Notes: generated by a model not told the origin, from the sequence alone. Shown: positions 1-11,175, numbered from the stretch's first letter. The stretch is 64,000 nt of DNA from Odontocerum albicorne (GCA_949825065.1 OX463859.1:29343847-29407846); one strand, 5' to 3'. Numbers and translations are program-made.

Positions 1-734
1 CAGTCATCTCCAAATATAAATAATTAACCTACCGCCAGTCCATGCGCCAGAGCGAGATAGAATATGTATCGCGAACTGGTTCATTCATTGGTATAAATTG
101 CCCGCACTCTGAGAAATAAACATACATTTTTATTGTCATTCATTCAGCTGTCAAGACGTATTATTTATCGCCCGTTGTCACTTTCGCTTTTTTATATCCG
201 CATTCCTGAGTCTATATTTATTGAATATAAATCAAGATCATCACGACAATTAAACATAAGCAACTCGCTATAGACCAATGCAAGGAAAAAGCTTACATTA
301 TTTTTTGAATTTATTTATTCGTATGCAGTGCCTCATTTGTAAAATGGCGCCTCTAGGGAGTTTGCAACTTGCCACTTTGCACCCTCTCATCATACATAAT
401 TTAAAAAATGTTTATCTTTTCCATTTCGAACAATAATGTTTTTTTTTCTTTTTTTATTAAACAAAGTAAATTATTGTACAAACATTTGTCAAGGCTATAC
501 CTATATACAAATTTATTACTTAACTAATCTTAATTATATGTTATAATTTATGCACTTACTTCATCTTATTTTCCTACATATCATTTTATTTTATTTATTC
601 AATCTTAATATATGAGATCTTAGAAATAATTAACACCTACATACTACTTATAACTAGATAACAATTCTTACACTAATTATTTAGCAAAAACTAGTCCACT
701 CGTTCAGGCTACTTGTATTCCATCACATTCACTC
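1..734. other. AT-rich sequence, no gene seen
   Basis: No convincing coding region. The part nearest 734 may be the 3' untranslated tail of the jockey-like fragment that follows on the minus strand, but no boundary or poly(A) is clear. Confidence 0.4.
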
Positions 735-1190
735 AGACCTTGGTCGTCCCAGCTAATACTGTAGGTGGACTAGTCAAGCAACAGATAATGCTTCGGGAGC
801 TTGTGCTTATAACGGAAGGGTAGGTCGGATTTACTCTCGTAAGCCCCCAGGGCAGCGACTAAGGGATTTCTGTAATTTTGTTGGCTTTTATAGAACTTCA
901 CGGTCCAAGCGAGGATGTGGTGTTGTAGGGTTTCTTCTCGCTGTTCAGCGTGAAGTCGGGTAAGATTTGTTCTGGGATGGGTGCTAAAAGATATCTTGAA
1001 TGCCTTGTTCTGCACTTTCTGGAGTTTCAGGTGATCCGTGTTGCTCACACTACCCCAAACGGGTGCAGCATAGGTCAAGATAGGACGAATAAGGGTTTTA
1101 TAGAGGAACAATAATGTATTATACTCGTATTTCGCGCCACACAACAGACCAATATAGCAGTCTTGCATTTTTCTCCAAATGCATTTAAGA
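735..1190 (-). pseudogene. Jockey-like LINE fragment, C-terminal end of reverse transcriptase ORF
   Basis: The 132-residue open stretch on the minus strand (1168 to 770) reads as the end of a non-LTR retrotransposon ORF2. It contains LYKTLIRPILTYAAPVWG followed by QKVQNKAFKI, the 'thumb' segment after the reverse transcriptase palm that is typical of the jockey group. The catalytic YADD region and the endonuclease are absent, so this is a 5'-truncated copy. The same segment of the larger element at 6693-9577 is alignable but clearly different, so this is another family of the same clade. No function is expected. Confidence 0.75.
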
Positions 1191-1383
1191 TGTCATTCCA
1201 TATTCACTATTTATTTATAAATATTTTTATAACTTATGATAATTATGAATCGCTCCCTTTCACTTGGCGCCCGTAGGCAAATGCCTAGGTTTGCATGTAA
1301 GCAAACGCGTCTCTGATAGTATGGCATCCTTCCAACAAACATATATGCTCAAACCTGACATTATCGACATTCGTTAAGAGGAT

Positions 1384-1865
1384 TGTACGGCACCGGTACA
1401 AAGGACTGTAGAAATAGGTGGGCGGCTGTTGCTCAATGCTCGGAGATTTCGGCTCACGGTGAAAAGGTCGGTGAAAAGTAGCAGGGTGAAGAGATTCCTC
1501 TTTAGTAGGTAGTAGATGGTCGCAAAAGGCAGTAGACTGGAGTGAACTGAGAATGAATTTTTTACTTTTGGCGTTTCTTATGTGCGACCAATCGCTCATC
1601 GCAAGCGCTTGTTTTCATTCATGCATGCCGTCATGACTTGCGAGATATCACAATTCTCGCAAGTTTTCGCATGTATGGGCCGGCCGACTTTTGATACTGT
1701 CTCGCGCGATGGCCGCGCATAACGAACAATTCAGTTACGGTCGTGACACAGCACGGATCTCAACAAACATAAAATTATGCATAAAAATACCAAATAACAT
1801 CAAAATATAAACAAACAGGAAAACAAATACATCATATGTTTTGGGTGACGCATACGTCCGATACA
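1384..1865 (-). mobile_element. Solo LTR, copy 1 (uninterrupted, 482 bp)
   Basis: On the minus strand the unit starts TGTATCGGACGTATGCGTCA and ends GTACCGGTGCCGTACA, i.e. the TG...CA form of a long terminal repeat. The same sequence occurs on the plus strand at 6371-10836, split by two insertions; removing these gives 484 bp, against 482 bp here, so the ends are well supported. Flanks (aggat / atgat) agree in four of five bases, fitting a decayed 5-bp target duplication. No internal gag/pol sequence adjoins it. The superfamily (Gypsy, BEL or Copia) cannot be told from the LTR alone. Confidence 0.7.
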
Positions 1866-1867
1866 AT

Positions 1868-2365
1868 GATATTACGCAACAGTATGTAACAATTTTGATG
1901 TACGGAAGAAAAACATGGACGAGGAAAAAACGGAAAGGAGTCGAATAAATGCACTGAGAAGAATACATGAGGTGATAATATATGACAGAATACGTAATGA
2001 AGTGACCAGAGATGAATGTGAACTTAAGGCTCGTGTATTAAATAAGATTAGATAAATATGTCTCTGATATGGATTGGATGTAGAACGAATGAATGAAGAA
2101 AGACTAACAAAACAAATAAACAGTGTAGATGCGAGTGGAAGGTGTGGTAGAAGAAGACCAATAAAAGCATGATAGGATCAAGTGGATGACATTTTGAAAG
2201 AAGGAAATGTAAAAAATCAGGAAAAGGAGTTGTATGAAAATGTGAATGGATGAAAAAGAGGCGAAATATGTCTATAGCGACAGGAAAGTTTGGCGCTTTC
2301 TCCTCTTTGCTACCCCGACAGGTAAACGGAGTAAGGGTGTGTATGTATCCTTCATCGATGACAAA
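1868..2365 (+). pseudogene. LINE-A 3' fragment
   Basis: Plus-strand remnant of the abundant LINE-A family: degenerate codons for 'MYDRIRNEV.RDECELK' and 'VERMNEERLTKQI', then the 3' end 'KVWR..LSA.PDR' and a gtgtgtatgtatcc tip. Several stops and shifts. It lacks the catalytic part of the reverse transcriptase and is 5' truncated. Confidence 0.7.
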
Positions 2366-2432
2366 CCTGTTGAGCAATTAATACAGTTCAAATAATTAAG
2401 TATAAACATCTCTAGTCACTATGATGTCTTAA

Positions 2433-3060
2433 CCTTTCCCTTCCTTTGCTAAAAAACATCCGAGCGTTCCGGTGCTGTGTATTCAATACACATGTAGAAA
2501 TGAGCGATTTAAAATTGAAAAAATAAGAATATTCATAGCCAATCGCTTAAATTAATTAAATTTGAAGTCAAAAGTGATAATAATTTAAATTTAATTGCTG
2601 AAAACATGAAAAAACCATTGGCCGACGTTCACAAAACGGGCGAAAAGACCACTTCACATGAAAGCCCGTAAGCTACTGACGGGGCGGAAAGACTAACACT
2701 ATGTATGCTATACCTTGAAGGATGAAACTAAACGATTCTATTTCTTGTGCTCCCATGTACCGAAGTAGAGTGAGAGTGAGACGTGAATAGCGTCGCTTCC
2801 TCCCCCATAGCGGTTTCTTAGAATGAATATACCTACGTCACACACTTGATTGTATTGGTGAATTTATTCCCGATTTTCACAAAATATCTCTGATGTGGCC
2901 GATAAGTACTAATTATTATTAATATTGTTTTTTTCATTCAATGCGTAAATGTATTGCGGAGGAATACCTAAAATCTGAACCCAGTATTTATTATATTTAT
3001 AGAGATATTAAAGTTTTTAGAAGCAATGTGTACTAGTTTCACATCACCGGGAAGGAAGGG
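2433..3060 (-). mobile_element. T1 element copy A, TTAA-flanked MITE
   Basis: A 628-bp repeat between TTAA at 2429-2432 and TTAA at 3061-3064, inverted relative to the copies at 4539-5159, 32357-32802 and 35505-36080. The outer ends are short inverted repeats around CCCTTCC, and a gatgtgta-type motif follows each. TTAA target sites and CCC-starting ends are the hallmark of piggyBac-type cut-and-paste elements. No ORF of note, so it is non-autonomous. Confidence 0.75.
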
Positions 3061-3088
3061 TTAAAAGTGATGACCTGTTTGTCAAAGA

Positions 3089-3200
3089 CAGTGATTCTTA
3101 AACTTTTTCATATCATGGCCCCCGAAATCTGGAAAAAGAAATGTACGGCCTCCCAAAAAGTTGTTTTTAGCCACCAATTATGATTGTATGAAGTTAATTT
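3089..3200 (+). repeat. Possible hAT-type element end
   Basis: The stretch begins CAGTGATTCTTAAACTTTTT and runs into 'catatcatggccccc'. This resembles the CAGTG(G/A)TTCTCAAACTTTTT ends of many hAT elements. I could not find the matching right end, so it is a fragment at best. Confidence 0.35.
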
Positions 3201-3794
3201 TTTGCTAAAACTAATAAATATACGTCATTTACGTGCTTATAGAGCAAAAATGAAATGAAATGCAACAAAAATTTACTTTAAATTTAGTTACTACAGCTGA
3301 TAAAAAAATGAACACCTCTAAATACAAATAATAACTCACGCGTTGCTTGCGAATTACAACAATACGAATTTTGTATAACGTATTTTTTCTTACAAATTAA
3401 AATAATTTATTAGGTTGGTACATAATTAACGATCGTTTTACCGGTGCCTTTCAAATATGTCCAATTTGACAATTTGTTTAATTTTTTTTAATATTACTTA
3501 CTAGTATTATGTATACTTAAGAAATTGTAGCACGGTTACTGTGACAGTTCACAAATTTGCCCCAATACAACATTGTAACGACGTTCAGTAATTTTAATTA
3601 TTTTATCAACTTTAATATAAGCCTCGATTCTAATAAATAGCAAGTTATTTAGGTAAATACATTACAAAAAACTAACAATAATGACAAATTAATACATCTT
3701 GTTACAAATTAGCAAAAATGTGGCAGTTTGTTAAAATCAAATAATATTTGGTGACGTTTGTCAGAAGTCACTACGTTAGTCCGCATTGGCTAAG

Positions 3795-4032
3795 GATGGG
3801 GTATACGATAATTGGATTTTCGATTTTTTTATACCTAAAATTAAATGTTCGTAATTAGTATTAATTCATAGTGGATCTTGGCCTATTTTAAGATATATAC
3901 AAATCATACAATACATTAGAAAGTCAGTATAATGATAATTAGGAATTAAAACGTCAGTTTAGAGAAACACTATTTTTCGATTTATAAAAAAACTATTCGA
4001 TTTGTAAAAAAACGATTTTACCCCATCCCTTT
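3795..4032. repeat. Small element with GGATGGGGTA inverted ends
   Basis: AAGGATGGGGTA near 3795 is matched by TACCCCATCC-type sequence near 4020 in inverse orientation, with cgattttttt runs inside both ends. This looks like a MITE of about 240 bp; the target duplication is unclear. Confidence 0.35.
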
Positions 4033-4124
4033 GAGACATGACGTTTCAAACGTCACAGTAACCATCCTACATTTTCCCAAGTATAGTAAAAATGCGAGTC
4101 GATAAATACCTTCATATTCGTTAT

Positions 4125-4534
4125 ATCATGCTTTAAGACTTCGAAAAAGGATAGACTGCAGCACAGCCATTTCGCGGTCTCAACGGATTTTTTTTGATGG
4201 AGAAATGATCGGGGAAAGTCAAGCTAGAAAATTATTCAATCTGTTCAAATTCGGCGACACTAGTGAGGAAATAAGAGGTCCTCCGTCTGTTTTTTTATGA
4301 TAAGGCCCTTCAGATGACCGTGGAAGAAGACGAAAGTTTGACAACGAGGATGCTGGCTGAATAATTCAATGTCGACCACTCCACGTTCCTCAGACGCCTC
4401 GGTAAGGTATAAAAAAATGCTGGACGGGTTCCTCGTGCGCTCTTTGACGACAAGGTCAGCCGAGTCCGCATGTTGACCCAATTGCTTCAGTAAACATTTA
4501 CATCTGGTGACCGGTGATGTGTCATGGCTTCTCT
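4125..4534 (+). pseudogene. Degenerate mariner transposase, N-terminal half
   Basis: Conceptual translation gives 'ALQMTVEEDESLTTRMLAE' and 'FNVDHSTFLRRLGKV', then 'ALFDDKVSRVRMLTQLLQ' and 'TGDVSWLLF'. This is the order seen in mariner transposases: helix-turn-helix, linker, then the (T)GDEKW block that holds the first catalytic Asp. Stops interrupt it repeatedly. At 4535 it is interrupted exactly at a TTAA by T1 copy B; sequence after 5163 ('aaaacgagtcagg') may be its continuation. Confidence 0.6.
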
Positions 4535-4538
4535 TTAA

Positions 4539-5159
4539 CCCTTCCTGTCCTGTGATGTGTAACTAGTACACATTGCTTCTAAAAACGTTAATATCTCTAT
4601 AAATATAATAAATACTGGGTTCAGATTTTAGGTATTCCTCCGTAATACATTTACGCATTGAATGAAAAAAATAATATTATTAATAATTAGCACTTATTGG
4701 CCACATCAGAGATATTTTATGAAATCGGGAATAAAATCACCAATACAATCAAACGTGTGCCAATGTGTGACGTAGGTATATTCATTCTAAAAAACCGCTA
4801 TGGGTGAGGAAGCGACGCTATTCACGTCTCATTCTCACTCTACTTCGGTATATGGGAACGCAAGAAATTGAATCTCAGTTCGCTCGCTTTTCTCGCTTCA
4901 GTAGTTCGCGGGCTTTCGTTTAAGATGGCCGCTTCGCCCGTTTTTTGAACGTCGTCCGATGTTTTTTTTCATGTTTTCAGCAATTAAATTTCAATTATTA
5001 TCACTTTTGACTTCAAATTTTATTTATTTATCATAAGCGATTGGCTATGAATATTCTTATTTTCCCGATTTTAAATCGCTCATTTTTACATGTGTATTGA
5101 TGTGTAATGAATACACATCACCGGAACGGACGGATTTTTTTAGCACAGGAAGGGAAAGG
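4539..5159 (+). mobile_element. T1 element copy B
   Basis: 621 bp between TTAA at 4535-4538 and TTAA at 5160-5163. Left end CCCTTCCTGTCCTGTGATGT, right end AGCACAGGAAGGGAAAGG, inverted relative to each other. High similarity to copies A and D over the whole length. It sits inside the mariner relic 4125-4534. Confidence 0.8.
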
Positions 5160-5279
5160 TTAAAAACGAGTCAGGTTTGCCTTTAACGGACATATTAAAG
5201 AGCATTGTGGTTTGACATCGCACGTATTAACATTTTTTGGGGGTATTTGTTTGGTGGTATACGGGGTATATCAACAATT

Positions 5280-5430
5280 TGGGGGTATACCTATGATTTA
5301 GGTCATATCTATTCTTTAAAAAAGAACATGCCGATGTGCTCCGATCGTCTCACTTCAGATGTGCCATCGGATCCAGTACAGCGATGTGGTCGGTGAGTTT
5401 GCTAGTGTTCAATGGCTTACTCACTTAACT
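5280..5430 (+). repeat. SINE-B 3' part
   Basis: Matches the 3' half of the SINE-B copy at 28568-28807: 'ggtcatatctattc', then 'cgtctcacttcagatgtgcc', 'ggatccagtacagcgatgtg' and 'tgttcaatggcttactcac'. The tRNA-like head is missing. Confidence 0.55.
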
Positions 5431-5639
5431 AGGAGAAAAAAGAAGAAATATATGAATACTCCTCGGCACAGCTTCGCTTTCCAACATTGACGTTGGAATG
5501 GCGAGGGGATCTTCGACTACGAGGTCCAGCAATGAAATCTTAAGGGTACCATAAAACGCCTCCTATTAGGTCGGTCCTCAGCCTGGCACTCCACGTTCAA
5601 ATATATTGTATTGAATTACGCTTTCGTGAAATATATTAC

Positions 5640-5800
5640 AATCTGACAAGCTTTTGCCATGTGTCAATCTTTTCCAACCAACAAGAAAGACATTAAAGAG
5701 ACCTTAAGTCAAAACCAGATCGGAATCTTTTTTAAAAATCTCAATACCAATGAGAGTCGAATCCGTAACCTCCGGCCTGGAAAACAGGTGTTTTAATAAT
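5640..5800 (-). repeat. SINE-A copy, reversed and degenerate
   Basis: Minus-strand order is head (…gaggttacgg…), then 'gattccgatctggttttga', 'cttaaggtctctttaatgtc', and the tail 'ggttggaaaagattg…caaaag'. This matches the SINE-A consensus layout. Confidence 0.55.
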
Positions 5801-6370
5801 GAGGGCACGGAGATCGTCGGTATTGTAATACACCAACAAAACAAAATATATTTTAAGTTAATTATCTTTTATTTAAAAAAAATATACGAGTCATGGTTTA
5901 AAAGTAAATTCCAAAGAATATTTTTCCATAAAATAAAATCCATGGCAAACGAAATTTCTACATCGAACCCCCTCTTTACTTGGCTTAAGGAATTTCAAAT
6001 AGATCTCTTTTAAAACAAAAGTATTTCTACATAAATCGTTTATCCCATTTAAGATATTTTCAAACCACCCCCAGGCAACCCTCAGTTAGAATCCCTCCTA
6101 TTATAAACCTCTCAATTTTCCTCCACTTTCCATTTCATCCTTCAACAACTCCTAGTTAGGCGGGGTAGTTAAGTTATAACGTTAAGTTAAAACGAACCTT
6201 CGAGGGAGGCTTGCTTTAACTGAGAGATTTCAGCTTCCTTCGCTGAAATATTTTTTCAACAACCTGAAATATGTAGGTCTATGTAATTGAGCGCGATGTA
6301 TTAATGTATGTTAAAAGGTTTGAATTAAAAAAAGTTACCTTCTTTATTGAGTTGTTACTTATTTAATATG
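5801..6370. other. No gene recognised
   Basis: AT-rich. The 87-codon ORF at 5750-6013 is low in complexity and shows no domain. Nothing else identifiable. Confidence 0.4.
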
Positions 6371-6679
6371 TGTATCGGACGTATGCGTCACCATAAAATA
6401 TTATTGATATATTTTCTTGTTATTTGGTATTTTTTAATTCTTGGTTATATTTTGATGTTTTGTATGATATTTTGATGTTTGTTGAGGTCCGTGCTGTGTC
6501 ACGACCGTAACTTAAATGCCCTTAATGCGCGGCCATCGCGCGAGACAGTATCAAAAGTCGGTCGGCCCATGCATGCGAAAACTGGCGAGAATTGTGATAT
6601 TTCGCAAGTCATGACGGTATGCACGGGCGAAAACAGGCGCTTGCGATGAGCGATTGGCCGCACATAAGGAGCGCCAAAG

Positions 6680-6692
6680 TAAAAAAATACAT
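6680..6692. repeat. Target-site duplication, left (jockey-like insertion)
   Basis: taaaaaaatacat, repeated exactly at 9578-9590. LTR copy 1 has a single related stretch here (gtaaaaaattcattctcag in its own orientation), which confirms the insertion point. Confidence 0.85.
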
Positions 6693-8861
6693 CAATCCGA
6701 TCACTACCCGGTATTACTTCAATTGACGGATGGCTTCCCACCCCTCTCGCCCACAGCCCCTCCGCGACACATCACCTCGTGGAGTGATTTCGCCATTAAC
6801 GTCGACAGCAGCATCAAAATACCGACAACTTTCCCCGACACGAACTCCATAGACGCCGCTATAAATGACTTCACAGCCACCATCAAATCCGCTCTCACAT
6901 CCTCTTCAAAAGAGAGACCAGCCGATAAACCCGAACTTCCCCTTCCTCCACGTATCAAAATACTGATTATGGAAAAAAACAAAACCAGAAAACTGTGGCA
7001 AAACACAGCTGTCCCCTCTTACAAGACCGACTACAACAGATTAGCCAAAAAAATTAAACACCTCCTACAGCAACTCCGCAATGACAAATGGTCAGACTTC
7101 GTCGAGTCCCTCGAATATAATGATGGACTCAAATGGAAATTAACGCGTTGCCTTAGAAATACGCCCTCCCGACCCAGCTCTCTTCAAGGACCAAATGGCC
7201 CCGTTTTCTCTGCTCGCGACCGCGCAGAGACCTTTGCTGACTCTCTAGCAAACATATTCTCGCCAAATGCAGACCTCTCTAACCCCTCTCACTCAATAAT
7301 GGTCGACAACGCAGTCGTCGACATATTAAATGAGCAAACCCCCCCCACCACAGACTTCTTCTCACCGATAGAAATACAATCTATCATAAAAAATCTCATT
7401 AATAAAAAAGCACCCGGCCCCGATAAAATCAATAATCTCACCTTGAAAAAACTTCCGAAAAAAGCCATTTACGCCCTTACCGCCATCTACAATGCCTGCC
7501 TTCGACATAAATTCTTTCCAACCCCGTTCAAAAACGCCGACGTCATCATGTTCCCTAAACCGGGTAAAAGCCACATTATCCCCGAAAATCACAGACCGAT
7601 CAGCCTGCTCCCGACTCTAGGTAAAGTGCTCGAGAAATTAATCCTCGAACGACTCTCGACAGAAACTTACTCTCGCAACATCATTCCAGATTCGCAACAC
7701 GGATTTAGGCCATTACACTCTACCAGCCATCAGCTTCTTCGCGTTGTAGAACACATAATCAAATCCTTCAGAGCCAAAGGCCTCACGACCCTCCTTTCAC
7801 TAGACGTGGCGAAAGCCTTCGACACAGTCTGGCATAACGGACTCATATTCAAACTGCACAAGTCAGGTATTCCCCTCAGACTAGTGCAAATCATCGCATC
7901 ATTCCTCGAAAATCGCTCCTTCTCCGTCAAAATAGACGGCATAAACTCATCCCCACGCCCCATTCTGGCAGGAGTACCCCAAGGTGCACTGCTGTCCCCT
8001 ATCCTGTATAACATATACACGAGCGATATGCCTCAATTCTCACGCACACATTGTATCACCGCGCAATACGCTGACGACACAGCCTTTCTCTCTTCATCGA
8101 AATATGAGTCCGATTCCCACGATAGACTGCAAGACTTCATTCCCATTCTGGAGCACTGGTGCACCAAATGGAAGATCAAAATAAATCCTACCAAAAGCAC
8201 CGCTGTCCGCTTCTCACGCAGATATATCGAACCCGTCAGAACTCTTAAACTCTTCGGCCAGAGCGTCCCATGGACGAAACACGTGAAATACTTAGGCCTC
8301 ACCTTGGATAGTAAACTCTCGTGGTACAAACACGCCCATAACATTAAATCAAAAGCTCGCGGAACACTCAAATCATTATATCCCTTGATCTGCAAACACA
8401 GCAAACTGAGCCCGCGCACTAAACTCCATCTCTATAAAGCGATCATCAGACCTCAACTGACTTACGCCCTTCCGGTCTGGGGCCACGCGAAGAAATCAAC
8501 TCTACATCACATTCAAGTCATTCAAAACAAAGCCCTCCGCATAATCTTAAAAGCACCCTACATAGTACGTAACTCTAGACTCCACGCGGATATCAAACTA
8601 CATACCATCCCCGAACATATGCGCGCTCTGGCCGAGAGGTTTTACAGATCTGTATCCTGTCATCCCAACCCAATCATAAAATCCTTAGATAACTACAACG
8701 CAAACACCAGATTCAGACACACTCGCCCGAAATCTATATTACGAAACGCCCCTCCGAACCCCCACTCCTTAACCGTAATCATCCCCCCAAATGACCCACC
8801 GATTGTCACTCTGGACACCCCTTCATCGACAGCTCCTCCGCAAGACAGTTTACCCCCTTAG
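6693..8861 (+). CDS. Jockey-like ORF2 protein (partial): endonuclease end plus reverse transcriptase
   Basis: About 722 codons are open to the stop at 8859-8861. An ATG at 6654 is in frame, but its first 13 codons are LTR flank, so it is not the native start. Counting from 6654: SDHYPV at 15-20 ends the APE endonuclease; KAPGPDKI at 252-259, NHRPISLLP at 312-320 and HGFRP at 349-353 are reverse transcriptase blocks; SLDVAKAFD at 382-390 carries the first catalytic Asp; GVPQGALLSP at 440-449; YADD at 472-475 is the active site; YALPVWG and IQNKALR follow in the thumb. The enzyme would copy element RNA at a nicked target. Without most of the endonuclease, and with no ORF1, this copy cannot mobilise itself. 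No stop or frameshift is seen in the remaining ORF. Confidence 0.85.
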   Translation, partial: QSDHYPVLLQLTDGFPPLSPTAPPRHITSWSDFAINVDSSIKIPTTFPDTNSIDAAINDFTATIKSALTSSSKERPADKPELPLPPRIKILIMEKNKTRKLWQNTAVPSYKTDYNRLAKKIKHLLQQLRNDKWSDFVESLEYNDGLKWKLTRCLRNTPSRPSSLQGPNGPVFSARDRAETFADSLANIFSPNADLSNPSHSIMVDNAVVDILNEQTPPTTDFFSPIEIQSIIKNLINKKAPGPDKINNLTLKKLPKKAIYALTAIYNACLRHKFFPTPFKNADVIMFPKPGKSHIIPENHRPISLLPTLGKVLEKLILERLSTETYSRNIIPDSQHGFRPLHSTSHQLLRVVEHIIKSFRAKGLTTLLSLDVAKAFDTVWHNGLIFKLHKSGIPLRLVQIIASFLENRSFSVKIDGINSSPRPILAGVPQGALLSPILYNIYTSDMPQFSRTHCITAQYADDTAFLSSSKYESDSHDRLQDFIPILEHWCTKWKIKINPTKSTAVRFSRRYIEPVRTLKLFGQSVPWTKHVKYLGLTLDSKLSWYKHAHNIKSKARGTLKSLYPLICKHSKLSPRTKLHLYKAIIRPQLTYALPVWGHAKKSTLHHIQVIQNKALRIILKAPYIVRNSRLHADIKLHTIPEHMRALAERFYRSVSCHPNPIIKSLDNYNANTRFRHTRPKSILRNAPPNPHSLTVIIPPNDPPIVTLDTPSSTAPPQDSLPP

Positions 8862-8955
8862 GCAACCACATTTACCACCTTCAATAAACATTATTTACAT
8901 TTTTAATATATTTATATTTATATAAGTCACACACGTCTCCTTATCCACTTAATTA

Positions 8956-9252
<297 letters not shown>

Positions 9253-9643
9253 GCAATATTCACTTACATACTATATTTTATTCATAACCATCATTTTTCA
9301 CCCATTCAGTATATTACCGTGTGTGACGACACAACTAAATGTATATTCTTATTTAATATTATGAATTTACTATCACATTTATTTATGTATTTAAATCGTT
9401 TTTAATTTCTCATAATCATCCATAAAATCAAAACATTTACCACAAACCTATCCTTTCCCGATTCCTAAAAAGATCCAAAATTTCCAAAATATCAAAACAG
9501 TCAGAACTTATCCGATGAAGGAGTAATGTGTCCTACCATCGGACCGAAACTCCGAACAAGCTATCAATCACTTGGTTTAAAAAAATACATTCTCAGTTCA
9601 CTCCAGTCTACTGCATTTTACTTGCGACCATTTACTACATGCT

Positions 9644-9653
9644 AAAAAGGAAT
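9644..9653. repeat. Target-site duplication, left (LINE-E insertion)
   Basis: aaaaaggaat, repeated at 10728-10737. In LTR copy 1 the single site reads aaagaggaatctcttcacc. Confidence 0.8.
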
Positions 9654-10706
9654 TTTGACAAAGTAGAATGGAAAAGACTCTTCGAGATTTTGAAGAGAAT
9701 TGATATCAAATACAGAGATAGACGTATAATCCAGGCGCTATACAAGAATAAGGCCGCTATAATCAGATGTGACGAGGACACAAAGGAAGCCAATATAAGA
9801 CAAGGGGTAAGGCAGGGATGCTCTCTGTCACCTGTTCTTTTTAACGCCTATATACAGAGCGCGATTGACGACTTGAGAGAGAGAATGAGTCACAGAGAAG
9901 GTGTTAAGATACACGGGCAAAATGTGGATATGATAAGGTTCGCTGACGATATTGCTATGGTTGCTGAAAGTGAAGAGGAACTACAAGAGGCCTTAACAAC
10001 TATGGAAAGCATTCTTCAAAATAACTACAGTATGAAGATAAATAAAGACAAAACAAAGCTGCTGACTGTAGGCCGAGCGCAACACCAGATGAGAATAGTG
10101 ATGTCGGGTAAACCACTAAAGAACACCGAGGAGTTTGTCTACCTCGGGAGCAAAATAACATGGGACGGTCGGTCCAAGAGCGAGGTCGACAGCCGTATAC
10201 ATCAGGCTAGACTTGCATTTAATAAAAGGTCGAAAATAATAGAATCAAATAATATAGACCTAAAACTGAGAATACTCCTCATCAAGACCTATGTGTGGAG
10301 TATCTTGATGTACGGCTGCGAGACATGGTGCCTATCCGAAAGAGATAGACGAAGACTAGAGGCTTTTGAGATGTGGTCCTATAGAAGACTATTAGGAATT
10401 TCCTGGAGAGACCGCATCACAAATGAAGAGGTTCTCCAACGAATCGAAGGAGGAAGGCACCTGCTCAGGATCCTGTCCGAAAGGCGTGCAAGATGGATCG
10501 GTCATATAATACGACAAGAGGGCCTCTTGCATGCCATAATGGAGGGTATGACCGAGGGGACAAACTCTAGGGGACGCCCACGCCGAGAGTACCTGGAGGA
10601 CCTGTTGGTGGACGTGCGCTGCTCAACATATACATACTTAAAAAGAGCCGCACAGGACAGGGGGGAATGGAGGAGAAGAGTTGAAATTGCTGCAAACCAG
10701 TCTTAG
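9654..10706 (+). CDS. LINE-E reverse transcriptase, C-terminal 350 codons
   Basis: The ORF opens upstream at 9528 in host-derived sequence; real element coding begins at FDKVEW. Visible blocks: FDKV with the first catalytic Asp, RQGVRQGCSLSPVLFN, then RFADDIAM, where FADD is the active-site tetrad, YLGSKIT, LMYGCETW, RRLEAFEMWSYRRLLGISW, and a C-terminal GHIIRQEGLLH...RGRPRREYLEDL region ending at GEWRRRVEIAANQS. This layout is that of RTE/CR1-type and related LINEs often labelled 'endonuclease-reverse transcriptase' in insects; I cannot fix the clade. No internal stop. It is not functional alone, because the N-terminal fingers and nuclease are missing. Confidence 0.8.
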   Translation, partial: FDKVEWKRLFEILKRIDIKYRDRRIIQALYKNKAAIIRCDEDTKEANIRQGVRQGCSLSPVLFNAYIQSAIDDLRERMSHREGVKIHGQNVDMIRFADDIAMVAESEEELQEALTTMESILQNNYSMKINKDKTKLLTVGRAQHQMRIVMSGKPLKNTEEFVYLGSKITWDGRSKSEVDSRIHQARLAFNKRSKIIESNNIDLKLRILLIKTYVWSILMYGCETWCLSERDRRRLEAFEMWSYRRLLGISWRDRITNEEVLQRIEGGRHLLRILSERRARWIGHIIRQEGLLHAIMEGMTEGTNSRGRPRREYLEDLLVDVRCSTYTYLKRAAQDRGEWRRRVEIAANQS

Positions 10707-10727
10707 GACTGCAACCACGGAAAAGAA
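9654..10727 (+). mobile_element. LINE-E element, 5' truncated
   Basis: Inserted in the same LTR with a 10-bp duplication. The 5' end lies exactly in the reverse transcriptase palm (FDKVEW), so fingers and endonuclease are missing. The 3' UTR is only about 20 bp and ends in an A-rich stretch (aaaagaaaaa). Other fragments of this family or close relatives lie at 44668-45065 and 59687-60000. Confidence 0.8.
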
Positions 10728-10884
10728 AAAAAGGAATCTCTTCACCCTGCTACTTTTCACCGGAGAGCATCAAGTGAGCCGAAATCTCCGAGCAGCCATC
10801 CACCTATTTCTATAGTCTTTGTACTTGTGCAATACAAATGTGATTGACAAATTTTAAATAATTAACATACATACATACCATCGA

Positions 10885-10980
10885 ACTATGTTTTTTCTTG
10901 GCGTAGGCAAAGAGGTCAGATCTCTACACCTCATCCGCACACACTGCCTTTGCCTCATCTACACTCATACATCTTGACAT
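10885..10980 (-). repeat. LINE-A 3' tip
   Basis: Minus strand gives the end of the LINE-A ORF and its tip: 'gatctgacctctttgcctac' followed by a catgtatgtat-like terminus. Heavily 5' truncated. Confidence 0.5.
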
Positions 10981-11019
10981 GTTGTACTATACTAAGCTTT
11001 TGTTGTATATAATACAACC

Positions 11020-11175
11020 TGGCGGGCTTATTTCCATTTCTTAAAACCAACCATAAAATATGTTTAACAAACCTTAAATGATAACCAGACAGGAATCCTT
11101 AAAAATAATGGGTTTGCAGGCTTCAGATTGGAAGACTGGCGTTTTATCAACTAAACCAAGGAGGTCCAAAATATA
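11020..11175 (-). repeat. SINE-A copy, reversed
   Basis: In plus orientation: tail 'acaacctggcgggcttattt', then 'ggaatccttaaaaataatgg', a box-B-like 'gggtttgcaggcttcagatt', and the head 'ccaaggaggtcc'. Order and spacing match SINE-A on the minus strand. Confidence 0.55.

Noticed and set aside
9528..9653. Start of the 392-residue ORF as a real N-terminus
   Set aside because: These 42 codons come from the 3' end of the jockey-like element and the host LTR; LINE-E coding begins at 9654.
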